A DNA stretch of 64,000 bases from Ruminiclostridium cellobioparum subsp. termitidis CT1112 (GTDB lineage Bacteria; Bacillota; Clostridia; Acetivibrionales; DSM-1351). Positions 34,070-42,808 of the stretch are shown here, in pieces. The notes below the pieces were generated by a model. It was not told the DNA's origin, ran no database searches, and was given only the letters and a program-made list of their open reading frames with translations. The DNA lies in assembly GCF_000350485.1 (NCBI RefSeq), contig NZ_AORV01000060.1:1-64000 (forward strand). The letters are read 5' to 3'. A program made the position numbers and the translations under genes. The first letter of the stretch is position 1. Each line of letters starts with the position of its first letter.

Positions 34070-36220
34070 ATGACTCACGAAAAACCGGCTTACATGAATG
34101 AAAATTTAAGTTTTGAGGAACGTGTCAAGGATCTGGTATCCAGAATGACTCTTGAGGAAAAAACATCTCAGATGCTCTACAATTCCCCGGCAATACCCCA
34201 TTTGGGAATACCTTCCTACAACTGGTGGAACGAGGCGCTGCACGGCGTTGCCAGGGCCGGAACAGCAACTGTTTTTCCGCAGGCCATCGGTATGGCTGCA
34301 ACTTTTGATGAGGATTTGATCTTTGAGATCGCCGACGTTATTTCCACCGAGGGAAGGGCAAAATACCACGAATTCCAGAGAAGAGACGACCATGACATTT
34401 ACAAGGGTCTTACCTTCTGGTCACCAAATATCAATATCTTCAGAGATCCCCGCTGGGGCCGCGGCCACGAGACCTATGGCGAAGACCCGTATCTCACCGC
34501 CCTGCTTGGCATTAAGTTTGTTGAGGGCCTCCAGGGAAACGACAGCAAATACCTGAAAACTGCGGCCTGCGCCAAGCACTTTGCCGTACACAGCGGCCCC
34601 GAGGGAGAGCGTCACAGCTTCAACGCGGTAGCCTCCAGGAAAGACATGTATGAAACCTACCTGCCTGCCTTCAAAAAACTGGTGCAGGATGCAAAGGTTG
34701 AAGCTGTAATGGGTGCCTATAACAGAACCAACGGTGAGCCCTGCTGCGGAAGTAAAACCCTGCTCCAGGACATTCTCAGGGACGACTGGGGCTTCCAGGG
34801 ACATGTAACCTCGGACTGTTGGGCAATCAAGGACTTCCACGAACATCACATGGTTACAAAAACAGCTCCCGAATCAGTTGCACTGGCTGTCAACAACGGC
34901 TGTGACACCAACTGCGGTAATATGTATCTGAACCTGATGATTGCATACCAGGAGGGCCTCATTACCGAAGAGAAGATAAACGAATCGGTCACCCGCCTGA
35001 TGATGACCCGTATGAAGCTGGGTATGTTCGACAGGGATGAAAAGGTTCCTTTTGCAGATACCCCTTATGATGTGGTTGACTGTAAAGACCACAGGGCTCT
35101 TGCTCTTAAAGCTTCAAGAGAATCTCTGGTGCTTCTGAAAAATGACGGTTTGCTTCCTCTTAAAAAGAACGGCTTGAAGTCCATTGCCGTCATCGGTCCC
35201 AATGCCGACAGCAGGGATGCCCTCATGGGCAACTATTTTGGAACTCCGTCACAGTATATCACAGTATTGGACGGCATCCGCGAAATACTGCCCGACACTG
35301 TCAGAATAAATTATTCCCAGGGCTGTCACCTGTACAAGGATAAAGTTGAAGGCCTGGCTATACCAAACGACAGAATCGCCGAAGCCGTGGCTGCAGCCGA
35401 GAAATCAGATGTTGTCGTACTCTGTCTCGGACTTGACGCCACCATTGAAGGTGAAGAAGGTGATGCAGGAAACGAATATGGGGCAGGCGACAAATTCGAC
35501 CTGAACCTTCCCGGGCTGCAGCAGCAGCTTCTGGAGGCAGTAACGGCTGCCGGCAAACCGGTCATCCTTGTGCTGCTGGCAGGAAGTGCCCTGTCTGTCG
35601 CCTGGGCTGACAAAAATGTGCCGGCCATCGTTCAGGCATGGTATCCCGGTGCTCAAGGGGGAAGGGCTATCTCCCAAATGCTTTTCGGAGAATTCAGTCC
35701 CTGCGGCAAGCTGCCTGTGACCTTCTACAGGACAACCGAGGAACTTCCCGATTTCCATGACTACTCCATGAAAAACAGGACTTATAAGTATATGGAAAAT
35801 GAAGCACTTTACCCATTCGGCTATGGTCTGGGCTATACCAGCTTCGAGTTCAGTGACCTAACCCTGTCCTCGGATAAAATCAAACCGGGAGACAGTATTA
35901 CCTGTACAGCTAAAATAAAAAATGCAGGAAGTGTGGAAGCCAGTGAAGTTGTACAACTTTATCTGAAGGATGTTGAAACCAGTGTCACTGCTCCCAGATG
36001 GCAGCTCAGAGGAGTCCGGAAAGTAAGTCTCAAGCCCGGAGAACAAAAAGAAGTAAGTCTGACTTTGACAGCGGAGGATATGCTGCTTGTAACCGATGAA
36101 GGCGATTCCGTTCTGGAGCCCGGGATCTTCGAGGTCTATGTCGGCGGAAGCCAGCCGGATGCCAGAAGCGTCAGCCTGACAGGCTGCAAGGTGCTGAGAG
36201 GCTGCTTCGAATTGGCATAA
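34070..36220 (+). CDS. GH3 beta-xylosidase/beta-glucosidase, cytosolic
   Basis: Retaining glycoside hydrolase family 3 enzyme of 716 residues that trims single sugars from short oligosaccharides. The N-terminal barrel (about 15-300) has the substrate pocket YNWWNEALHGVAR, GRGHETYGEDPYL, the AAC-AKHFAVHSGPE block and the nucleophile aspartate D249 in GHVTSDCWAI. The second domain (about 370-570) carries the acidic region with EGEEGD expected to hold the acid/base Glu, and a fibronectin-type III domain ends the protein. The NWWNEALHG signature favours the beta-xylosidase/arabinosidase branch. There is no signal peptide, so it works on imported sugars. A perfect AGGAGG site precedes the ATG. An AraC regulator follows on the same strand. 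Confidence 0.93.
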   Translation: MTHEKPAYMNENLSFEERVKDLVSRMTLEEKTSQMLYNSPAIPHLGIPSYNWWNEALHGVARAGTATVFPQAIGMAATFDEDLIFEIADVISTEGRAKYHEFQRRDDHDIYKGLTFWSPNINIFRDPRWGRGHETYGEDPYLTALLGIKFVEGLQGNDSKYLKTAACAKHFAVHSGPEGERHSFNAVASRKDMYETYLPAFKKLVQDAKVEAVMGAYNRTNGEPCCGSKTLLQDILRDDWGFQGHVTSDCWAIKDFHEHHMVTKTAPESVALAVNNGCDTNCGNMYLNLMIAYQEGLITEEKINESVTRLMMTRMKLGMFDRDEKVPFADTPYDVVDCKDHRALALKASRESLVLLKNDGLLPLKKNGLKSIAVIGPNADSRDALMGNYFGTPSQYITVLDGIREILPDTVRINYSQGCHLYKDKVEGLAIPNDRIAEAVAAAEKSDVVVLCLGLDATIEGEEGDAGNEYGAGDKFDLNLPGLQQQLLEAVTAAGKPVILVLLAGSALSVAWADKNVPAIVQAWYPGAQGGRAISQMLFGEFSPCGKLPVTFYRTTEELPDFHDYSMKNRTYKYMENEALYPFGYGLGYTSFEFSDLTLSSDKIKPGDSITCTAKIKNAGSVEASEVVQLYLKDVETSVTAPRWQLRGVRKVSLKPGEQKEVSLTLTAEDMLLVTDEGDSVLEPGIFEVYVGGSQPDARSVSLTGCKVLRGCFELA

Positions 36221-36251
36221 AGCCAGAAACAAAAGTGGCAAAAACATAAGT

Positions 36252-36317
36252 TGACGCGTTGTGCTAATTAAAGTTTTGTTTTACTTTACAGATAAATTTA
36301 ATTAGCACAACGCGTCA
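36252..36317. repeat. perfect 21-base inverted repeat
   Basis: Bases 36252-36272 and 36297-36317 are exact inverted copies (core ACGCGTTGTGCTAATTAAA) with a T-rich 24-base spacer. It begins 32 bases after the GH3 stop and lies about 107 bases before the AraC gene. No U-run follows on either side, so it is not a standard terminator; it could be an operator, an RNA stabilising stem or an element end. Confidence 0.7.
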
Positions 36318-36423
36318 GGTTAACTTCCCATACAATATCATGCCGGAAAATGATATACTTGATATGACTGCTTGTCTTATTCCAAACAAGTAATATAGAT
36401 ACACTGTATGGAGCCGCATATTT

Positions 36424-37278
36424 ATGTTTGTTGAAGGTCTGCACGAAAAGAATATATTTTCAGGAGAAATTCCCTTCAGGTTGGAGGACAACACTCAGGT
36501 GGATTTTACCTACCCCGTTCACTGGCATCCCGCTGTTGAACTTCTTTATGTTGAAAAAAACACACTTAACATCAATGTCAATAACAGCGAAATCGCACTT
36601 GATGAGGGAGATATTCTGTTCATTGCAAATGGTGATACTCACGGATTTTCAAATAAGAACAACCATGGCAGGAGGTTTTTCATCCAATTTGAGACATCAG
36701 CCTTTAATGCTCTGGGAAGCAATACCGTTATCAAGCCCCTCATATCCAATACCATCAGAATATCCAGGCAGGAGCTGCCGTTCTATAATGATCTGAAAGT
36801 CCATATATTAAGTATAATTGACAGTTACAATAAAAAGGCTTTTGGTTATCAGCTTTTTTTAAGTGCCAGGCTCTATGACATTTTGGCCATTACTTCGAAT
36901 TATGTCATGGATAGGGTAAAACCCCAAAACAGGACCGATACAGTGAAGAAAATTCAGGGGCTGGACAAGCTGTCCGAAGCCTTTAAGTTTATCGAGACAA
37001 ACTACATGAATGACATTTCACTGGCAGATGTGGCCAGGGCAGTGGGCTTCAGTGAATTTTACTTTTCCAGGATCTTCAAGGACATTACAGAAAAAAATTT
37101 CAGCCGTTACTTGAATGAATACAGGATCAAGCAGGCTGAACATTATTTGACAAATTCAAGCATGTCGGTAGCTGATATCGCCTATACCGTCGGTTTTAAC
37201 AGTATCGTGACCTTTAACAGGTCCTTTAAGGCCGTAAAAGGCTGCTCCCCTTCCACCTATAAGAAAATAGGTATTTAA
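36424..37278 (+). CDS. AraC-family regulator with cupin sensor domain
   Basis: A 284-residue soluble regulator. The N-terminal cupin-like domain shows VHWHPAVELLYVEK and GDILFIANGDTHGF (residues about 30-80), the fold that binds a small sugar in AraC/RhaR-type proteins. The C-terminal 100 residues form the double helix-turn-helix: ISLADVARAVGFSEFYFSRI and SVADIAYTVGFNSIVTFNRS. GGAG lies ten bases before the ATG. It follows the GH3 gene on the same strand, with a perfect inverted repeat between. The simplest reading is that it controls the GH3 gene or its own expression in response to an imported sugar. Confidence 0.9.
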   Translation: MFVEGLHEKNIFSGEIPFRLEDNTQVDFTYPVHWHPAVELLYVEKNTLNINVNNSEIALDEGDILFIANGDTHGFSNKNNHGRRFFIQFETSAFNALGSNTVIKPLISNTIRISRQELPFYNDLKVHILSIIDSYNKKAFGYQLFLSARLYDILAITSNYVMDRVKPQNRTDTVKKIQGLDKLSEAFKFIETNYMNDISLADVARAVGFSEFYFSRIFKDITEKNFSRYLNEYRIKQAEHYLTNSSMSVADIAYTVGFNSIVTFNRSFKAVKGCSPSTYKKIGI

Positions 37279-37339
37279 TTATAAATGTAATTATTAAATT
37301 AGATTTCTCAAATTCCCGGTCATATCCGTATCAGGACCG

Positions 37340-37507
37340 TTACCGCTCAAAAAACATGAATGCAATTGGAATTAACGTACCTAAGACCGATATTAGTATA
37401 ACTCCAACGCTTCCAAGTCTTTTATGGTCATCCCTCCATAGACTTACACCATAGGTGAGGCTGTAGTACCCTGCCATCAGCATGAAAATAGAAAGTATAT
37501 AAATCAA
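37340..37507 (-). CDS. two-helix small membrane protein at the end of the ger operon
   Basis: An unlisted small gene of 55 codons starting at a TTG (37507) with GGAG eight bases upstream; a GTG at 37516 is an alternative but overlaps the ribosome site. The peptide has two hydrophobic helices, IYILSIFMLMAGYYSLTYG and LGSVGVILISVLGTLIPIAF, joined by a charged loop (LWRDDHKR). It lies about 80 bases after the GerKC-type gene on the same strand. Size, topology and place match the D subunits seen in some Bacillus germinant-receptor operons, which are small two-helix proteins that modulate germination. The identity is inferred from position and topology, not from a sequence match. Confidence 0.65.
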   Translation of the reverse strand: MIYILSIFMLMAGYYSLTYGVSLWRDDHKRLGSVGVILISVLGTLIPIAFMFFER

Positions 37508-37586
37508 ATCAATCACTCCGTCTTCCGTAATATAAAACTTTTGCAGACAGCCGCCAGCTGTATTTCCTTTGTCTTTGCAATTTCTG

Positions 37587-38879
37587 CTACTTGTCGGTCA
37601 CCCTGGAGGATTTCCACATAAGCCCGGTCCTCCGGATATTTACGTTGGCTTTGACATTGACTCCGGCTTCCTGAAAATGTGAGTTCCAGTTAAATTTTTC
37701 CCACTCTCCGATATTAGAGAAATAGCCTGCGAATTGTTGTCCGAAACCGAAAATATCGGATTTATACTGGTTCTGGACCTTTCCGATTACCTGTGTTACT
37801 CTTTCCTGGATATATTTTTCGGCGTCATCATTCAATTTTTCAATTTTGTTCCTGTCTTCATAATCTATTCTGCTCTGTATTGAGCCTATATCCGCCTCCA
37901 GTTCAAGACTCACACTGACAACAGGCCGTCCTTTTTTAAAATAGCCCTTTATGACAGGCTTCCTGCTGAGCCGGAAATCCATAGGAATAACATACTCTGG
38001 TAATTCCTCGTCCTGAATATCTATTATCCCTCTCTTGAATTTCCCGGTAATCATAAGAAAATATCTCGTCTCTTCGGAGTTCAGTGTTCCCACCATCTTA
38101 TCCCCTTTAAATACGGCAGTACCGGCGAATTCCCTTTTTGCAACACCGGATCTGGGAATTCTCCCTGGCTCATACCCATTGTCAAGGTTTAGAGGCGATT
38201 CCGTTTTTTGTTCCCCTTCCGGCAGCTGCTTGAAATCGTTGATCCCGCTGTATGCGGTAAAACCCTGCTCATACGTGGACAGCAGTGCGGTATAAAAATT
38301 ATAGAAGGTGACCCTGGGAAAGAAACTTGTATTGTCTGCCTGAACAGACATCAGCTCCATTGCCTTGGACAAGCTTTCACCAATATTTGACGTATTGTTT
38401 TGAATATAATCCTGTGCGGGCCCCTTTACCACCGCTATATTAACCACTCTCCTCGCCTGTCTGAATCTTGCCAGCGGAGCTAAAAAAGGCTGTATTCCCT
38501 CCTTGACCAGGTCCTCGGACAGTATTAAATTTTTCATGTGCATCAGGGATACTCTTCTCGATACAGCCATTCCGTACATATCAAGGGCTTCCAGAATGGA
38601 TGGGGCCTCGATGGTGTGAATGTTAGTTCCGGCAGCTTCATTGGAGCCTTCCATCCCTCCGCCTCCGGCCTTCTTATCCTGTCCTCCTCCGCTTCCTCCT
38701 CCCGAGTTCTTGTACGTGGGATATTGAATGGTAACCCTGATTTTATTTGTTATTCCCTTATCAAGGCCAAGCACCAGTGCATAAACCTCGTCATCCACCT
38801 CAACGGCATCATAGCAGGCAGTGGAAACAGAGCCGATGAACAGACAGACTATTATTAATAAACTAATTCTTTTTACCAT
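37587..38879 (-). CDS. gerKC: spore germination protein, GerKC/GerAC-type lipoprotein
   Basis: C subunit of a GerA-family germinant receptor, a lipoprotein anchored on the outer face of the spore inner membrane. The protein of about 430 residues starts with a lipoprotein signal (KRISLLIIVCLFIGSVSTAC, lipobox STAC), then CYDAVEVDDEVYALVLGLDK, the usual Ger(x)C opening. A glycine-rich insert (GGGSGGGQDKKAGGGG) near residue 65 is unusual. The start at 38879 has GGGG about 11 bases upstream and overlaps the end of the B-subunit gene by 17 bases, indicating translational coupling. Expression is expected from a forespore sigma factor promoter upstream of gerKA. Confidence 0.9.
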   Translation of the reverse strand: MVKRISLLIIVCLFIGSVSTACYDAVEVDDEVYALVLGLDKGITNKIRVTIQYPTYKNSGGGSGGGQDKKAGGGGMEGSNEAAGTNIHTIEAPSILEALDMYGMAVSRRVSLMHMKNLILSEDLVKEGIQPFLAPLARFRQARRVVNIAVVKGPAQDYIQNNTSNIGESLSKAMELMSVQADNTSFFPRVTFYNFYTALLSTYEQGFTAYSGINDFKQLPEGEQKTESPLNLDNGYEPGRIPRSGVAKREFAGTAVFKGDKMVGTLNSEETRYFLMITGKFKRGIIDIQDEELPEYVIPMDFRLSRKPVIKGYFKKGRPVVSVSLELEADIGSIQSRIDYEDRNKIEKLNDDAEKYIQERVTQVIGKVQNQYKSDIFGFGQQFAGYFSNIGEWEKFNWNSHFQEAGVNVKANVNIRRTGLMWKSSRVTDK

Positions 38880-39984
38880 GGACAATATCACCCCTTTTGC
38901 GGAATATTACTGCAATAAACAGTATCATTACAGGTACAAGATATATAAAAAAGCAGCTGTACTGTCTGATGAAATGAATATTTAATTGAACTACCTCGGA
39001 CATATTCTTCGGAATGAGAGCCACCATAAACAATAAAAAGCTGAAGGGAAATATCAGCGGCCTGTGCCCAGGGATTCTAAAGGCCTTGGTATATATGTTT
39101 ATGGATAAATAGAAGGCTATTGCCACCGACACCAGCGAGGATATAACCCAGGCAAACAGAAAGATCGACTCCAGTCTCTGCACAAATCTATTGAAATAAA
39201 TAGCTCTTGATAATTCAAAAAGTCCGGACAGGTTTTCCCTTCCCCCTGTATATGTGAAGGCCAGCACATTACATAGCAGGTTGCTGCTGAAGGTGATACC
39301 TGTTATGATTATGCTGGAATACCCGGCCCTTTTGAAGGTTTTCAGTCCATGCATGGAATTTATCATAAAGGCCAGTATGACCACTTCGTCATATGCTGAG
39401 CACCGCAGCAGACCTGTGACTACTGTCTCTTTTAATCCATATCCAAGATATGGTTTCATATAATTGATATTATAATTCGGACTTGCCAGCAGCAGTATAA
39501 CAAATAGTGCAACAATGACCGGAATAAAAAAGATTCCCGATATGCGTGCAATCCCTTCCAGGCCATAATAAGCCACTATGGCGCACACTGCTATAAAAGC
39601 GAAAACCAATAAGCTTGGCGGTGAATAAGGAAGGTTATATGCTTTTATCATCTCTACGAACTCCCTGAGACTTGAGGCAGCATAAAACAAAAGGTATGCC
39701 GAAAACACCAGAGACAGCACCTTTCCGCTAAACCGCCCCAATACTGCTTCGAATATCTGCGTGATATCCTTATTGGGAAAGCGTTTCATCAGCATATATA
39801 TCAAAGAGAACATCACAAGAGTTGTCAGACAGGAAACAATAGTGCCAATCCAGCCCGACGTCCCCTCAATGTCAATGATTACAGATATGCTGGTATAGAA
39901 AATCTTTGTTATCATCAAAGTTGAGGTAATGCAGATTGCCTCATAGGTTCCGAAGGCGCCTTCCCTATTCCTGATCGTCGTCAT
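38863..39984 (-). CDS. gerKB: spore germination protein, GerKB/GerAB-type permease
   Basis: B subunit of the germinant receptor, a 10-helix protein of the APC-type transporter fold that is thought to bind the germinant. The roughly 373 residues open with REGAFGTYEAICITSTLM and contain typical stretches such as GTSGWIGTIVSCLTTLVMF and PNKDITQIFEAVLGRF. The start is set at the ATG at 39984, where GGAGG lies nine bases upstream; this overlaps the acidic end of the gerKA gene by 20 bases. The order A-B-C with overlaps implies one coupled transcript. Confidence 0.9.
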   Translation of the reverse strand: MTTIRNREGAFGTYEAICITSTLMITKIFYTSISVIIDIEGTSGWIGTIVSCLTTLVMFSLIYMLMKRFPNKDITQIFEAVLGRFSGKVLSLVFSAYLLFYAASSLREFVEMIKAYNLPYSPPSLLVFAFIAVCAIVAYYGLEGIARISGIFFIPVIVALFVILLLASPNYNINYMKPYLGYGLKETVVTGLLRCSAYDEVVILAFMINSMHGLKTFKRAGYSSIIITGITFSSNLLCNVLAFTYTGGRENLSGLFELSRAIYFNRFVQRLESIFLFAWVISSLVSVAIAFYLSINIYTKAFRIPGHRPLIFPFSFLLFMVALIPKNMSEVVQLNIHFIRQYSCFFIYLVPVMILFIAVIFRKRGDIVHGKKN

Positions 39985-41917
39985 CTTCTTCATCCTCCTC
40001 ATCCTCAATGCCTTCCCCACTTTTCCCGCTGCCCTTTTTTTCTCTTCCTTTTATCTCTTTGCCGCCTGTTTCTTCGCCTTCTGTTTTGCTCTCCCGTTTA
40101 CCCTCCTGCTCTTCCTCATCGGAATCCTCAGCCGGAGCAGGTGCTTCTTCAACCCATTTTCTTGACACTTTCGACTGTCTTGTGACGTCCAAAGGATTTA
40201 CATTCTCCGGCCTGAATTCCTGCATCCATATGGGCCTTCTTATAACAAGATCGTTACTGTTACTGACTTTAGGGGCAAAATAGGTTAGCATGGGAACACC
40301 AAAGGATTTGGTACATGCCAGCATAACAGCTCCCACTACTATGCCCAGGGAAATACCGTAAAAACCCAGAAATGCTCCCAGTATTATAAAAGCCAGCCTG
40401 GAAATTCTGGCTGCAAAAGCTACACTGAAATCGGGAACCGCAAAATTCCCCAGACCCGTTATTGCAACGATTATGATGAGGACAGGGCTGACCAGGTTGG
40501 CCTGAACTGCCGCCTGTCCCAGTATAAGTGCTCCGATGATGCCTATGGTATTTCCTATAATTCCGGGTATTCTGATGCCTGCTTCCCGGATGAGTTCAAA
40601 GGACACTTCCATCAGCAGAACCTCGATAATAGTTGGAAAAGGTACATTTTCACGGGCTTTTGCAATTGCAATCAACAGGTCGGTGGGTATCATTTCTCTG
40701 TGAAAGTTTGTTAATGCAACATAAAGTCCCGGTATAAAGGTTGCAATAAATAAGGCAAAAATTCTGATAATTCTCAGGAGTGTTCCGTATTGCCACCTCA
40801 AAGTGGTGTCTTCAGGTGTGTGAAGCATTGTTGCAATACTTACAGGCACTATCAGCGCAAATGGCGTGCCGTCTGCAATGATGGCAGCTTTGCCCTCTAT
40901 AAGGTGGGAGGCTGTTCTGTCAGGTCTTTCCGTGGACAGAATGGTCGGAACTATTGACCAGGTATTTTCTTCAATAAACTGCTCCAGCATTCCGCTGCCG
41001 GCTATAAAATCGGTTTTCAGACCTTTTATCCTTCTTTTTATCTCCTCTACTATGGCCGGATTAATTAATCCGTCAATGTACATCACTGCACATTGGTTTT
41101 GATTTCTTGCACCTATCTTCAGAAATTCCGTTGACAGATCCTTGTTTTTTACAATACGCCTGACCAGGGTTACATTGGTGCGCATATTTTCCGTGAAAGC
41201 TTCCTGGGAGCCCCTTACGACTCCTTCGGTTTGGGGCGTACTCACAGCACGCCTTTCATACCCCTTTGTCTCACTGGATACGCAGTAATCACAGCCTTCA
41301 ACAAACAAACATGTATTTCCCACAAGGATCTCGTATATCATTTCCCCGGTTTCAGAAATTTTTGTGGCCTGGTTTGTTTCAAGAACTTCCCGGAGAATCC
41401 TGTCCAGGCTGCAGTCCTCCTCTTGAAATTCCTTTTTTATCATAAGGGGTTTAATAATAAAATCGTTTATGGTAATCCTGTCTGCCATACCGTCAATATA
41501 TGAAATGAAAGCTCTGAGTCTGCCCCCGACAGTGAATTCCCGGATGATGATATCCTTGTTTTTTTCAGCATTAAAGGCCTTTTTAACAAGCTCCATATTC
41601 TCATCAATATCTCTTGAAATCTCTTCAGCAAGTATATTGCCATCGTCTTTATTCACAACTTGATATTTTTCCCCGGATTGGTCTTCCCTGGCTGTTTCTT
41701 TATTTTTGCCTTTAGACTGTTCCTTTGTCTTTACCTTTTTTATCATTGACACCGGAGTCGGCTTTATTATTCCCCTGACCTTATGCTCTACTCCCCTGAT
41801 CTTTCTGGCCTGTCTTTTCTCCTCTTCTGTCTCAGGGATGTAAAAACTCTCCTCTTCTTTTGGTTTTTTATAGGTCAAAAGCGAAAACAGGCCCGGAATA
41901 CCTCTCTTTTTAGCCAT
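39965..41917 (-). CDS. gerKA: spore germination protein, GerKA/GerAA-type
   Basis: A subunit of the germinant receptor, about 650 residues. A charged N-terminal domain (to about 330) precedes a membrane region with several helices (IFALFIATFIPGLYVAL, IIGNTIGIIGALILGQAA), and the conserved core shows YIDGLINPAIVEEIKRR and HREMIPTDLLIAIAKARENV. The C-terminal tail after about residue 590 is strikingly acidic and lysine-rich (EDEEDEEDDDDQE at the very end), longer than in Bacillus GerAA, and its DNA also supplies the ribosome site of gerKB. The start at 41917 has GGAGG upstream. In spores, A and B form the receptor core; A proteins have recently been described as ion-channel-forming. Confidence 0.93.
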   Translation of the reverse strand: MAKKRGIPGLFSLLTYKKPKEEESFYIPETEEEKRQARKIRGVEHKVRGIIKPTPVSMIKKVKTKEQSKGKNKETAREDQSGEKYQVVNKDDGNILAEEISRDIDENMELVKKAFNAEKNKDIIIREFTVGGRLRAFISYIDGMADRITINDFIIKPLMIKKEFQEEDCSLDRILREVLETNQATKISETGEMIYEILVGNTCLFVEGCDYCVSSETKGYERRAVSTPQTEGVVRGSQEAFTENMRTNVTLVRRIVKNKDLSTEFLKIGARNQNQCAVMYIDGLINPAIVEEIKRRIKGLKTDFIAGSGMLEQFIEENTWSIVPTILSTERPDRTASHLIEGKAAIIADGTPFALIVPVSIATMLHTPEDTTLRWQYGTLLRIIRIFALFIATFIPGLYVALTNFHREMIPTDLLIAIAKARENVPFPTIIEVLLMEVSFELIREAGIRIPGIIGNTIGIIGALILGQAAVQANLVSPVLIIIVAITGLGNFAVPDFSVAFAARISRLAFIILGAFLGFYGISLGIVVGAVMLACTKSFGVPMLTYFAPKVSNSNDLVIRRPIWMQEFRPENVNPLDVTRQSKVSRKWVEEAPAPAEDSDEEEQEGKRESKTEGEETGGKEIKGREKKGSGKSGEGIEDEEDEEDDDDQE

Positions 41918-42028
41918 AATTTCCTCCTTATTGTAAGCAATGGTGTGTATTAATATCATTTCCAAAGCATATTAAAATATCATAAGGAGAAAATTGTATA
42001 TTTTACCTGTACTTTAAGTTCTTATCCG

Positions 42029-42808
42029 TCAATGGGAGCCTGATAATTTTCCTGCCGGAAACTTTATTAAAAGAATTGCGCTTGTAACGATTGCAGTTAC
42101 AGGGATAATCAGTATTATTCCTATGCCGCTGCACAGTATTTGAAAAACTTCAGGACAAAACAGTTTGGAATTGATCAATTTGCTCAAGGGATAGTTTGTT
42201 ATATCAAACCAGAGCAGAAGTGTCATAAAACCGCCAATGTATGCGAAAAGCAGAGTGTTTGTCATGGTGCCCAGTATGTCCCTGCCGATATTAATACCGG
42301 ACTTCAGCAGGTCATGTTTATTAATGTATGAATTATTGCTGAATATCTCCTGCATGGAGGATGAAATTGAAATGGAAACATCAATAACAGCACCTATCAG
42401 CCCGATCAGTATTTCACATATGACCAGTTTTGAGAAGTCAATATGAACATAATATGATAGATATGCCGCTCTTCCCGGGTTTTCATTGCTGAAACCCTGC
42501 AGCCTGGCATCTGAACCTATTTTATATACCAATAACAGTGTCAGCAGCACTACCAGGCATACAGCTATAAACGATGAAACCGTTTTTTTATTAAAGCCGT
42601 TTATTAAAAACAAAGTAATGGAACTGATTGCAATACAGCCTATGACCGTGGCCTTAACAGGGTCTATACCGGAAGAAATCAATTTAAGCATTGCAAAAAA
42701 GGTAAAAAAGTTCACTATGAGTATGGCGAAAGACTTTAATCCTCTGTTTTCTCCTACTACGGCCATCAGGAATAATAAAATTATCAATAATACAAATGTA
42801 ACACTCAT
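42029..42808 (-). CDS. YibE/F-family membrane protein (short partner)
   Basis: A 259-residue multi-helix membrane protein of the YibE/F family, function unknown. It corresponds to the membrane half of the family: FLMAVVGENRGLKSFAILIVN, then several helices and the conserved LIGLIGAVIDVSISISSSMQEI and GRDILGTMTNTLLFAYIGG. It overlaps the preceding gene, which encodes a longer member, by four bases, so the two are translationally coupled and may form a heteromer. GGAG precedes the ATG. A transport role is likely from the topology, but no substrate is known. Confidence 0.85.
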   Translation of the reverse strand: MSVTFVLLIILLFLMAVVGENRGLKSFAILIVNFFTFFAMLKLISSGIDPVKATVIGCIAISSITLFLINGFNKKTVSSFIAVCLVVLLTLLLVYKIGSDARLQGFSNENPGRAAYLSYYVHIDFSKLVICEILIGLIGAVIDVSISISSSMQEIFSNNSYINKHDLLKSGINIGRDILGTMTNTLLFAYIGGFMTLLLWFDITNYPLSKLINSKLFCPEVFQILCSGIGIILIIPVTAIVTSAILLIKFPAGKLSGSH

